Shown piece by piece: positions 34,854 through 47,322 of a stretch of 64,000 nt of DNA (its first letter is position 1; the number at the start of each line of letters is the position of its first letter). Origin of the DNA: Ligustrum vulgare (taxonomy: Eukaryota; Streptophyta; Magnoliopsida; Lamiales; Oleaceae); contig OY743184.1 in the NCBI GenBank assembly GCA_963555705.1, positions 21,317,859 through 21,381,858 of the forward strand, read 5' to 3'. A program made the position numbers and the translations under genes. The notes below the pieces were generated by a model. It saw nothing but the letters and a program-made list of their open reading frames with translations. It was not told where the DNA came from and did not search any database.

Positions 34854-35750
34854 CATAACATACATGAATCAATACGTGATATCTTATTCTCTCAATCAAA
34901 TACCGACAAGTCATGATTTGGCTTTGATAAATGTAGTCATTGTTTAACTCCTTTAATTCCATCTTCTTTATTTCTCTTACTCATTTTAACCACAAATTCA
35001 CATAATAAAACATTTTATAAAAAAATTCAAAAAAACTTCTTACTTTTCAACCATACAATCTCCAAAACCCACTATTAAAAAAAATAAATCTCTTTAAAAT
35101 GGACATCATACGGGGCGTACTAAAGTTTGGTCAATTGCGAGTACAGTGAAATTCATTATGTCGAAGTTCAGCTATACAATTGAAGTACAAAATTGTGGAA
35201 GGTATATTGTCGTGCCACTCGTTGGGCAGTTACCTATATTTGAAACAGTCTTTAAAGGAGCTTGTCTTGTGTCATCAAGTCGAGTATATCTCATTCATTT
35301 TATTATAGTTAAGTTTTTATAATCATAGACAATCTATAAAGTTACTTAAATTGAACGAAACAACTTGAAGATTGGTTGTCTTAAATAAATCTCGATAGAG
35401 TGGATTAACGAGCCACAAATTAACATTTGAGTGATGAAGGAATAAAACTCCAATTTCCATGTGCTTTCAAGATTCAGATATATAGAGCTACAGAAATGAT
35501 CCGGTGCACTTTTTGAGAACCCACAGTTGGGTTCTGAAAAAAAGTGTGCACATGATCATTTTCGAATAGAGCTATATCTATATCTTGAAAAAAAATATCA
35601 TTTTTTCTCAAATCATATTTGAGAAAGGGAAATACTATCCTTGTATAGAAGAAATTATCAATTTCTTTACTGTACAGGCATTGCAGCGGTATGTTTGTCC
35701 ATATAATTGCAGAAGCCAAGGAAAAATCCTACTGAGTAGGAGAAAAATGT
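34854..35750. other. intergenic, 3' flank of kinase gene
   Basis: Positions 34930-35085 are a diverged copy of 16685-16850. The remainder contains no recognisable ORF and probably holds the 3' UTR and terminator region of the minus-strand kinase gene, though no clear polyadenylation signal could be fixed. Confidence 0.4.
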
Positions 35751-38700
35751 TCATTGACTTGCCGTTTCATCGATGCTAGCCATCTTCCTCAATTCCAGCT
35801 GCTGGGTTTCTATCCGGCTCATTGCTCTTGAAAAATCTTCTTCAACTAAAGACATAGTATCTTCTTTAGCGAGACGTCTATGCTTTATCTTTAAAATAGC
35901 CTGTAACACCTCTCCTATTGAAGGGCGCTTTCTGGGTATTTTGTGTAAGCATTTGTGAGCAGCTTTGGCCAGACTCCTCACTTCTATGGGGTTGCATGTT
36001 CCAACAATCCGCTTGTCAAGTATTTCGTCCACACCATCTGGACTCATGCCGGCCTGAGAGGATATCAAGTGTAGAAATGAGAACAAAGAAAACTAGAGAG
36101 AAGGGAACGTTGCAGTGTCCCCTACCTATTGCTCAAGTAACAAGTTGGTCCTAAACCTTTACAAAGGAACAAGTTCATCTTCAACCTTTAACTCTTGTAA
36201 AATGTAATTTTTAGTTTTAAACAAAAAAATAAAATAAAAAATTGACTTTTTATGAAAATTTCTGGACAAGTATTGCCCATTGCAACTACTTGTGCAACTG
36301 TAAAGGTTGAGCACAAATTTGTTTCCCTTTTAAAGGACGGGTACCAACTTCCTACAGAGGTTTGTTAGTAGCATATGAACTCTGCAATTTTCTTATAAAA
36401 AAAGTAAACGAAAAAGGTCTGCTGAGGAAGTTAACTTTTAGAGTAGAAGCCTTACGAGGTTAACATATTCCATCAAGTTTTGATGTGGGTGAATGGCCGT
36501 GATGAGCTCAAAGAGGATAACACCAAAGCTATAGACATCACTTTTTGTCGTAAACTCGTTTGTGGATATGTACACGGGATCAATATACCCGTATGTACCT
36601 TTAAGGCCTGATTTATGGCCGTCAAAAACCTCCTCCTTCGACAACCCAAAATCAGCAACCTAGACAAGATGAAGCATATATAAGGAAACAGATACCATAA
36701 CTTGATGGCTTAGGGAAGAAAAATGAATACATTAATCAAGTATTTAAAAAAATCCCACATTTTTCAAGCCCACTCTAGATTGCAATACTGACATGTTTGG
36801 CTAAACTTAAAAAACATAAAAAAGAAAAGTAATTTTTTGTCTCTCTACATTTTAGTATAGGCTTCAATGAATTACCTTGGCTCTCATAGAATGATCCAGC
36901 AATATGTTAGAAGACTTCAAATCTCGATGTATCACAGGAGGCACTGCCTGTGCTAAGGAATTATGTGAGTCAAAATGATGATGACTCGTATAAGAAAAAA
37001 GGGGTTACTACTATTTATTTTATTTTTATCGTACCCCATCATGAAGATATTCAATACCATGTGAAATGTCTATTGCTATTTGTAATCGATCTTCCCAACT
37101 CAACACTTCTTCCTCTTCATCTGAATTTGTGGTGAAACAAGAAGTTATGAACTAGAAATACAAAAGGAAACACACAAAATTCAGTTTAATAAATATAAAA
37201 ATGTCACAATAGATTCATGGAGTTTTCCAATGACCAATATACCAGTTAATATTTGTAGTCTCATCAGATACCCATGTTGAAACCAACATCAATTGAAGAC
37301 ATAATTAACAAATTAACTAAAATCATTGCTCCGAAAATTGGAAGGATAACCAATAAGGACCTAGTAAATTGGGTGTAATGGTCAACTAGCAATAAGGCCA
37401 TCTTCTTGAATAAATAAGAAATTAGAAATACCAAACTTGTTTCTTCACACCCTAATACCCTCCTCTTCACTTAAATAAGAAAACGATAACAAAAAGAAAA
37501 TTTTAATATCATTCTTATCTTTCTTCAACGGCTCATGTGTGGTTTTGTTTATGAGTAAATTGTTATAAGCTATTGATACAAAATGCTACAAGTCCTTCTT
37601 GCATATTGTAGTTTATTGGAGAGTTAACTCAACTTTTTCATTTACTAAAAAGTAGCATACACAAGGAATGAATATTACATATTTAACACTCAAGCCTCTA
37701 ACATTTACTAAATATTGTATTGGTCCAATAATATAAGAACCATACGCATTTCAACACTCCCCTTCAAGTTGGTGTATAGATATCATATCAGACATGCCCA
37801 ACTTGGATATCAATGTATAGAATGAATCACTAACCATTCTATGTGTCATGATGTCAGCTAGTTGATTTACATTCTTAATATATGGAATCTCTATATTCTT
37901 GAAGTCGAGATTGTCTTTGATGTAGCTTCTATCAAGTTCAACGTGCTTCATTCAATCATATTGTACCGGATTGTTCGCTATCTCAATGGTTGCAATGTTG
38001 TCACAATAGAGTAATATAGGCTTGCTTGAATCAAAACCCAAGTTCACAAAGAATAATCTTCAACCATGTAAGCTCGGTAGTTGCATGATGCAAAGCACAA
38101 TATTTTGTGTTACACCCGCTCCCAATGTTGGGGACTATTTTCTTAGGATTGAAATTTTGGGGACTAAATTAAGTATAATTTCAACTTAGGGACCTTGCTG
38201 CAATTTTCTATATATTTGAAAATATGGCACACCTTTTTTTTCTTGTAAATACATGCCTGGTCCAATTCCTTGATTTATGCTTTTGCCCTTTAAGATAATA
38301 ATTCCTTATTGACCATCATAGGATAGGCATATATGGAAGGTAGGCATATATGGAAGTATGTACATAGGTTATTCATGCAAGAGTAGGAATCTTCAATTCC
38401 TACACTAATTTCAAGGCAAATTGACCCCCTTTCAATGCTAGAATTAAATGGTCTACCCCCATCATGGCTAATCCCTATTAATGCATGACCACTATCATGT
38501 CCTATATAAGACACCTCTCCCACGTGAATATGCACACCATTGTCAATATATATACACACACATAAAACTATTGGAAGAGAATTCTAGGTGGATTTACGTA
38601 TCTTCACTTCATCTTTTCTACATTCTTTTCGGTAAGTATGTTTTTTATGTTTTGGATCATACTATGAAATCAATTTCAAGAAATTGTTATGGTCCCACAT

Positions 38701-41700
38701 GATATGATATGTTTATGACTATGCTAAGGGACCGGAGTTTAGTAGCGCTACATATAAGAATTCTTACCAATTATGTTCGATAAAATTCTTGTGTCTCCCT
38801 ATGTTAATTATGATCCTTATGTTATTCATGAAAATTATTTTTGGCATGCTTACTGAGGTTTTATAAATCTCTTCCCACGATATTTCTTCCTTTCAAAAAA
38901 TTGATGTTTCGAGGCGATTAACATGGAGGTGGCAAAAGAAGCTAAGATTGATGAGATTATGGGATTGAAAAACTTTCAAATTTCTATGTTTTGTTTTTAT
39001 GCAAAAATAATATTCACTATTTTAATTCCGCAATTAAATTATGAAATTTTAAAGTCGCACTCTATTTATTCAGTTATAATAAATTTTATTATAATTACTA
39101 TTTAAATCTCGATTATATGATTTGAATCTTTATTTAGTGTCACTCGAATGGCCAAGAATTCGGGTCGTCACATTTTGCCTCCGTGACCGCACTTGATAGT
39201 GAAACCACATTTTGTTTCTTACTTCTCCAAGTAACAAGATTTCCTCCAACAAACGAAACATATCGCGATGTAGATTTTTTATCCAATCTCGACCCAACAA
39301 AATCAGAATCTGTATAACTCACAATGTCTACATGTTCCCTTTTAGAGTACAGGATGCCTTTACCTAGAGAGGACTTTAAATATGTCCATGGTATAAAAAG
39401 GTGAGGCGTAGGCGCGCCTCAGATTGAGGCGCAATGGTTGTGCCTTGAGGCGGTAAGTTTAAGGGAAAAAAAACAGAGGCTTCCGCCCCAAAGTCTGAGG
39501 CGCACGCCTCAAAGCATGCGCCTCACAAGGCATGAGGCGTGCGCCTCCCTAAGAAGAAGAAGAAATAAAGATTTTTCTTGCATAGGAGTTGCGTTGGAGC
39601 CGTCGAAGAAGCCGTTGTCAGTGAAGATGTCGATCGAAGCAACGTCGACAAAGGGCTGCTATTTTTCTTCCATTTTCCTTCAGCGTCTGACTGTCTGTGG
39701 CATGTGGGTGGCTACATTCTTCCATTTTCCTTCAGCAGCGGGTCTAGGTGTGTTTTATCGTAGAATTAGGGTTAGAGAGATTTGAGAGTGTTGATGGGAT
39801 GAAGCTGGTTGGGCAGGTAATAAATGGGCTTGGAAGTCTTGGATGGTTTTGTATCAATTAAAAGACCAAATTCTGTATATATAAAGTAAAGTAGTAATAA
39901 TTATACATACATACATACATATATATATTTGAAGCAACTCATTATACTTTGTATGTTAGGCTAAAATATAACAAAAATAAAAACTATTTCACTTTACAAA
40001 TAAAAATAAATTTTAAAAATTACTTTAAAATATTTTAAAGATTACAAAAATAAATTTTAATTTATATTAATAATTTTTTGATAAATTTTTTGGTTTTTTT
40101 GAGGCTTACGCCTCAATCCGCCTCGAGACTTACACCTCGCCTCACGAAGGGAAACCGCCTCAGTACTTAGTTCCGCATTTTTAAACATTGAATATGTTAA
40201 AATATGATTAATTGCACTCATGTGCTGATCCTTTAGGTTATGCATAAACTGACTTACAACACTCGCTGCATATGACAAATCAGGTCTTATGTAAGATAGA
40301 TCAGTTTTTCTACCAATCTCAGATATTTCTCTCCTTGTTTGTAAGAATCTGATCTGGGTAGATAGATAGGCCATGATTCACCTCAATAGGTGCGTCTACA
40401 GGAGCGAAAGCTAACATACCAATTTTTTGTTAGGAGATTATGAACATACTTATGTTGGGAAATGACAAGTCCTAGCTCAGATCGTAATACTTCAATGCTC
40501 AAAAAATACTTTAGAGTACCTAAATCTTTAATCCAAACTCCTTTGTCACATGAACCTGAAGTTTTTCAACTTCACTTGGGTTACTCCCATTAACAATCAT
40601 ATCGTTCACACATACAATGAGTAAGGTCCTGACCATTTCTTTATAGAATAGGGTATGGTCAGCTAGTGTCTGCTTAAAACCGTACTTCATTAAACAACTC
40701 AACCTTTCGAACCACGCCCTTGGTGATTATTTTAACCCATATAAAGCTTTCTTCAACTTGCACACCTCACCACGTGGAGGAGTAAAACTCGTAGGTGAAT
40801 CCATATACACTTTCTCTGTCAAATCACCATGAACAAATGCTTTTTAACATCAAATTGTCGCAATGGCCATTCAAGATTGACTGCTAAAGATGGTATAACT
40901 CTAACAATATTTATCTGAGCTACTGGAGCAAGAGTCTCCTAATAATCGATTACACAGGTCTGTGTGTAACCTTTGGCAACCAATCTAGCATTATATCTGT
41001 CCACAGTCTCATCGGGCTTATAGTTTAACAAGTACACTCATTTGCACCCTATAGTCCTTTTTCTTAGTGGCAAAGAGACCATCTCCCAGGTAGAATTCTT
41101 TTGGAAAACATCAATTTCTTTTACCATAGCAAATTTTCACTTAGGTTGATAATGAGCTTCTCGGAACGCAGAAGACAACTAGAGGGTAAATGCTAGGTTA
41201 GTCTTAGATAAACGACGGTAAGAGATATAGTCATAGAAAGAAAAAATAGTTTTAGAAGAGGATGTTGAGAAACCCAACCTATCATGTAGGTTACAGCTCT
41301 GAATGGAATGTCTCTTTCCCAAGGTGTCTACATGGTTAGAATAAAAAACATGAATAAGGTTGGGAGAGATAGGAGGTGGAATATGTACCTCATTTTCAAT
41401 CGTAGAAAAGTTTGAAGGCACCGTAGTATTAACAGGAGAACTATCAATGTCTGAAAAGGGCTCGACAGTGTTTTCAGTAATTAGTGTTAGAGTACAAGGA
41501 ATATCTAGATTTCTCCTGGTATAGAACTTTTGGAACAACCTATCTGATCTGTCACTCTCAACTTCAGACTCCCTCTTTTCCCCAAAAATCCACACTTTCT
41601 TTTCTTCTAATCACATTTGTTCCCTTCTTTACTACAAAACTCCCCCTGAAGAGGAAGCAAAGACACATCATCTGACAAAAAGAATCAGATTCGCAGAATT

Positions 41701-44700
41701 CAACGTCCATATGGACATAATATTTCCCTATAGAAACATAAAAGCATTTGTAGCCCTTCTGGGAGCAGGAGTAACCAAGGAAAACACATTTCAAGGCACA
41801 AGGATTGAGTTTGTCTCTGAGATGGGAGTGAACATGGACATAACACATAGCCAAAAAAATTTGGACAAATGTTTAAGGCAAAAGGAATAGAGTGAAACCT
41901 TGACAACATCCTTAGTGGAGTTTGAAAATCAATTAAGCGAGAAGACATATGGTTGATGAGAAAGATGATAGTTGTCACAGCTTCAACCCAAAAACGTTTT
42001 GGAACCCACATAGTGAAGCATAAAACTCCGGGAGCAGGAGTAACCAAGGAAAACACATTTCAAGGCACAAGGATTGAGTTTGTCTCTGAGATGGGAGTGA
42101 ACATGGACATAACACATAGCCAAAAAAATTTGGACAAATGTTTAAGGCAAAAGGAATAGAGTGAAACCTTGACAACATCCTTAGCCGAGTTTGAAAATCA
42201 ATTAAGCGAGAAGACATATGGTTGATGAGAAAGATGACAGTTGTCATAGCTTCAGCCCAAAAACGTTTTAGAACCCGCATAGTGAAGCATAAAACTCAGG
42301 CTACCACAAAAATATGCTGATTTTTACGCTCTACTATTCCGTTCTGTTGGCAAGGGTTTGGTTCACAAACTCACTACCATTATCAGAATGAAAGACCTTA
42401 ACCGGAGTATGAAATTGTGTCTTGACCATTTTTTGAGAATTGGGAAATAACATGCACGACATCACCTTTACATTTTAACAAGTACATCTAACACACTCTA
42501 GTCCGATTATCATTAAAAGAAACAAAATATTTATTTTATGGCCTGAAGTAGATGGATTAGAGAAAGCGACCCAAACATCAGTATGAACACAAGTAAATGG
42601 AACGTTACTTCTATTAAGACTGATTTTAAACAGTGCACAATGATTTTTGGCAAAAATACATTGTTCACATAGGATACTAGAATTAGAAATATTCTAAAAC
42701 AACTTTGGAAACAAATGTTTTAAATAAGAAAATGAGAAGTGTCCTAATGGACAATGCCACAAAATGATCCTGTCTCTAGGAGATCTACTATGTACTTGAA
42801 GACCAACACCAGCCTTTGTTTGCAGTTTCCTTGTCCCTCCAAAAAATATAGTCCTCTTTTTCTATCAGTATCAATCGTCATCTTCATTCAATTGTCATAA
42901 AAGATACAATGAGAAGGTGAGAATGTTAAAAAACAATCTAGATTTTTTGTAATTTGGCTAATGGATAATATTTGTAGAGAATGCAGGTGCAAGTTCTGTT
43001 CTAAAGAGCTCGCTTAGCATAAGCTTACACACGCTTAGGTGTGATTCTCGACATTCACGTTTCATCACGCTTCTAGCTTTATTCGCGCATTTTCGAGCTT
43101 TTTCGAGCCTGGGAATGCCTAAGCGTAATTCTCGGCCTTGCTGATTTGTCACGCTATACGCTTTTTGGAATATTGGATGCAAGTAAGACAAAAGACAAGG
43201 ATAGTGTAGGTGAAAATGAAACATTTTTTGCCACAGTAATTTGGACAGGAGTTCCATTAGCAACCTGGACTGACTGAACATGTGAAGTAGTTAGAGAATC
43301 AGGAGCATGGGTAAAGACCTCAATCTTTCCTCAACTTGTTTGCGTACGAGCAAGTCTAGGTACCCATTTTTCTTGAAACACTTGTCAGCTGTGTCCTTTG
43401 AGATGGAAGAATGAGCAAATATCAGCAGACTAATTGGGGGCTGGTGATCGAGGATTGAATCCTCTAACAGCTAATGCAGAAACCTTGGAGTGGCTTTCAG
43501 CCCCCATGGTAATTCGCGTTGTTCCTCTAAGGTTTGGGAGAGGTGTTGCAACCAAAATGCGACTCCGCATCTAATCCAGGTTACGATCAAGTCCCGTAAG
43601 AAACATATAAATTCTATCTTTGGCAAAATGTTTCTTTAACTCTTCAATAGCGACAACACGCTTCATAGTATTTGGCCTGCGATAGTCAGTCTCCAAGAAA
43701 ATGGAGTTGACTTCAGTGTAGTAACGCGACAAGAGGCCATCCCCTTTGACTTAATTGAAAAGATATTCTGACTAACTCATAAATCTGTGATGAATCAGAG
43801 GCATTAAGATAACTTTTCTTAACTGCATCTCACACATCTTTGACGGTATCACATTGAACAAAATGTGTCACAAGAGTATCGTTCATAGAATTTATAAGCC
43901 CAGATTTGACAATGGCATCATTAGCCACCCACTCACCATAAGTCGCAGTCACTCTTACCCGGTGCAGTTTTCAATGTGATATGTTTTCCTCCTACCAGCT
44001 ATATGCATCTTTGTAAGTTTTGGCCAAATATCATAGCTCTTTCCATCCAATTTAATGTGAATTGGAGACGATGTCTCATGAATTAGTGAGGTCAAAACCT
44101 TGTTCTCGATCATTTTTCAACTGTAAAGATCCCCAAATGACACACAAACTCCACAAAATTATGAAAAAACACACTACAACACTTATCTTCCCTAAAGAAA
44201 GAGTCAGCAGGAAACCGCACACTTTCTTCCCCAAAAAGCCACGGTCAGCAAGGAAACCACTCTACAAATGAGTGATTTTCAACAAAAGATCCGCAAAAAA
44301 AGTAAAAAGTCGATAAAAATGACTCACTAAGTCATGCCAAAGTTTCGCTTGTAAATAGGTGCCCAAATGGTCGTCTGAAGGTCGCGACATTGACTGGGAG
44401 AAGCAGACATGTGGAAGCTTGGAGACTGAAGTTGAAATTGCAATGGAGTTCGCGAACTGAGTCGTGTGCGATTTCGCAAATTGTATCCTGGTCGGAGAGG
44501 CTACGTCGACAGCTAGGTAATGGTCAGTTAGCGTCGGAGTTGGCTAAGTAAGCTCTGGCGGTGGAGGTTTGGATTGGGTAAGTACCAACAGTGACAAGTT
44601 CGAAAGCTAGAGTTCTTTCATTTTTTACTTTGATACCATTCAGATTATTGGAGAGTAAACTCAACTTTTTCATTTACTAAAAGGTAATATATACAAGGAA

Positions 44701-47322
44701 TGAATATGATAATACTTAACACTCAAGTCCCTAACATATACTAGATACTATATTGGTCCAATAATAAAAAAAAAACCATACACATATACACAAATCTTTC
44801 AGTGGCAGAAAATGCAGCTCAACTTGTACATGTTAGCCGCATGATCTATGCTATTTTTTCAATAAATATGAGAGCTTTAGGTCTTAAATTTGCAAGTTTA
44901 TTCTAATTCGAGTTCCTCTCTTCAGGGTTTTCTTTCTTTCTTGGGGAGGTGTGGAGGGTATCTTAAGTGAGCCACCAACTGAAAGAAACACCTTGAAGCA
45001 AGTGCATAATGGATCCTTAGATATCTTAAACCTCAAGTATAATCACATTGTACTTGATTAAATTTCAACAAATAAATAATCCAAAAAACTTCCAATGTAC
45101 AGAACATATCATAGATCAATTTTTTTAAAGGAGAAGCTATACAAGCCAACAACAATATAATATTATTTGTAATAATAGTGTAAAAATACCACTACATAAC
45201 CCAAAAAAAAATAAAAAATCATCATATGCAGCAGTCAAATTTATTTCAGGCAACCGTTTCAATATCAAGGCTTAGTAATGTAAGTACATTTAATGGAAGC
45301 AACAGATCATTTTAAGAATCATTTTACATCCATCTTTTCCTCCCTTTGTTCCTTATTTTTCAAAAAGGGATAAAGAAGATTGCACGGATTCGAAGATAAA
45401 CGTTTGCCTTATAATCTATCAGTTAGAGAAATATGGCAGAGCTCATTCATAAACTTCTCAAATTCATATATATTTCAAGGCAAGACTCATCATCGGAAAA
45501 CAAAGGCATGGATATTGTAAGCTCATATGTTCACTTGGATGGAAAAGTCTGAATTAACAAGTTTAAACACATTGAACTTACTATAAAGAAGGTTCTCTAA
45601 GCTTCCATTGCTCATGAACTCATAAACTAACATTCGCTGACCTTTATCGACACAATATCCAACTAAATTCACCAAATTTCGATGATGTAGCCTAGCAAGC
45701 AGAGAAACCTGCAGACGTTCAAGGCATAATGTGGGATGGGTAAGAAACTGTGCTTTTTGTCAGGGAACCAACATATCAAGTAACATCGGTGATTTCAGAT
45801 CATCTGATCTTTACACCTGAAATAATATAACAGCAGGTTCCACACAGACTTCTCCTTGGTACTTTTATAGTTTTATATTCTCTTTTCACAAACTTGGAGG
45901 TATTGTCAGGCAACATTTCCAATTTTTAAACAGCATTGATAATTTCTTCATCTCTCTCTTTCCTGTTTGTCAGGAAAGAAAGAAAGAAACCTATCTGATT
46001 TTCAAATGGTATTCTTGTTTTCTTGTGATAGCTAATCAACAAATTGGAATTAATTGCACCATTACTCCATTAGTAGAACTAAAGGGCATAAGTGATACAT
46101 TTGGAAATACAAAAGTTCATCTGAAAGCTAAGTAATAGGGGGGTATATGTATTTTAGCATCAATATTGTTCTTTAAGTAAACACAATTAACTTAGCTATT
46201 ACCTCTGTTTGAAATTCTTTTTCCCCTTGTTTAGAATCGGAGGCTAGAACTTTTACAGCAACCAATTCACCAGTAGGCATTACAGCCTTGTACACGGGAC
46301 CAAAAGAGCCCTGTCCTAGAATAGTTGTGAAGTTCTGTGTGGCCTTCTGAATGTCTCTGAAAATACACAAGGAAATAGATGGAGCATTCCATTCAATGCT
46401 TTAAAAATGTCGGAAAACAATTTTTGAAAAAAAAAAATTACTTGGCCCTCCCTCCATCTCTCCCTACTCTGTAGCAGCGAAATCCCAGGGTTTCAGTGAC
46501 TGACTTACAAGGTATCACACTCTTTTGTCCAAGCACTACCATTGCAATGAAAATTGAACTGGCAAGCAGATAGTACTAGAAAAACTAGGCAAATTTTGGT
46601 CTCCATTCTTGTATAGTCGTATCTACCCATTTAAGATGGTGCATAGTTTGTACTCATTGACCGATAACGCCCACTTCCTTATGCATTCCAAAAGATGAGT
46701 GCACGGAAGATGTAGAATGAAAAGATAACAATCAAATCCCCTCCCTCCCAATGGCACAATAAGAGATAACTTCAAACAATTTTGTTTTACTTTTCTCTGG
46801 CATGTGTAAGGAAATAATTAATCAAGCAACATGTACCATTACCAACTCCTATGTGTCAAGAATTCCAAAAACACTTCATCAAAGGAACAGGAAAAGAAAA
46901 GGGAAAGGAAGAAGCAGCTTTGAGAAATTGTACAGATTGAGGCAAATTTACAAGTTAAAGAGAACATGTGCTACTATAAAACTGAGTCTTACATACTTGT
47001 AAGAGTATCTTGGTAGTCCAGAAGCTGAAGCAAATCGATCTTGAGTATGATTACTCCACCAGGAGTTTTGAGGTTTTTTGGCAAGATAATCTGATCTCTT
47101 GATAATTACAGAAGTTGAGAGAGATGCACTTGACTCGATGCTTGTACCCAATCCATTTTCTCGTATAGGAAGGGTAGCAAGGGAACTCTCATTTGCACTG
47201 CGGGGAAGATGAGCACGTTTCTTGTACCAACAAATGCCAAAAAGTATTAATGATGCTATAAGAATGCCAGCAGCCACACCAACAGAGATGCCAATTATAA
47301 CCAAATCGGTTTTACGAACCAT
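35751..47322 (-). CDS. CRLK2: calcium/calmodulin-regulated receptor-like kinase, CRLK2-like
   Basis: Seven minus-strand exons join in frame to a 423-residue protein: 47322-46997, 46356-46203, 45708-45582, 37120-37035, 36947-36876, 36659-36456 and 36053-35751 (TGA at 35753-35751). All introns have GT and AG borders. The N-terminus [15 protein letters not shown] starts a single membrane segment (about residues 7-29). A Ser-rich linker follows, then the kinase domain: glycine loop GQGSFGPV (123-130), ATP-binding Lys144, HRDLKSSN with Asp240, DFG at 258-260 and the SDVYSFGV helix. The HRD arginine marks an RD kinase. Conserved wording such as [16 protein letters not shown] and the PSIGEV tail match Arabidopsis CRLK1/CRLK2, plasma-membrane kinases linked to calcium/calmodulin and cold signalling. 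The assignment to CRLK2 rather than CRLK1 is by overall resemblance. The gene looks intact. Confidence 0.9.
37614..37756 (-). repeat. 3' LTR of intronic copia element
   Basis: On the minus strand it starts TGTTGAAATGCGTATGG and ends near 'aactctccaata'. It matches 44646-44792 ('ggaccaatacaatatttagt' and neighbours). Confidence 0.75.
38108..39172 (+). mobile_element. solo LTR, probably Ty3/gypsy
   Basis: Starts TGTTACACCCG, ends CGGGTCGTCACA, with a perfect 5-bp TSD ttttg (38103-38107 and 39173-39177). It lies inside the RNase H region of the copia element. A TATA-like CTATATAAG near 38502 on the plus strand suggests plus orientation. The TGTnACnnCC...GGGTCGTCACA ends are typical of plant gypsy elements. 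1065 bp, non-coding. Confidence 0.82.
39386..40190. mobile_element. 'gaggcg'-rich terminal-repeat DNA element
   Basis: Left end 'ccatggtataaaaaggtgag' and right end 'tccgcatttttaaacattg' are imperfect inverted repeats, followed inward on both sides by clusters of GAGGCG/CGCCTC. Heptamer aatatgt flanks both ends (39379-39385 and 40191-40197). It interrupts the copia pol between RT and RNase H, whose frame resumes on either side. The interior 39560-39760 has moderate GC and a repeated 'cttccattttccttcagc', possibly captured sequence. Superfamily uncertain (hAT or Mutator-like). Confidence 0.65.
41761..42298. repeat. 269-bp tandem duplication in copia integrase
   Basis: 41761-42029 and 42030-42298 are near-identical direct copies beginning 'gggagcaggagtaaccaagg'. 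The period is not a multiple of three, so it breaks the integrase frame on the minus strand. Differences such as gatgatag/gatgacag show the copies have since diverged. Confidence 0.88.
44646..44792 (-). repeat. 5' LTR of intronic copia element
   Basis: Minus-strand start near 'tgtgtatatgtgtatgg'; followed by the PBS-like TGGTATCAAAG at about 44637-44627. Confidence 0.72.

Larger units (their letters stand above)
37614..44792 (-). mobile_element. degenerate Ty1/copia element within intron 3
   Basis: Minus-strand element with short LTRs (about 140 bp) at 44646-44792 (5') and 37614-37756 (3'). A PBS-like TGGTATCAAAG follows the 5' LTR, and a purine tract (AAGGGGAG) precedes the 3' LTR. Gag fragments lie at about 44110-43440, integrase at 42700-41560, RT at 41160-40200 (its YVDD box is now CVNDM) and RNase H at 39340-37760. 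Many stops and frameshifts are present. Subtracting the inserted DNA leaves about 5 kb, a normal copia size. No clean TSD was found. Confidence 0.8.
37121..45581 (-). other. giant intron 3 of the kinase gene (8461 bp)
   Basis: The donor reads GTAAGTTC just after exon 3 and the acceptor reads AAATTCAG just before exon 4. The codon phase (one base before, two after) is kept. The other introns are 640, 494, 87, 216 and 402 bp. The intron is filled mostly by a same-strand copia element with further insertions. Confidence 0.85.
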
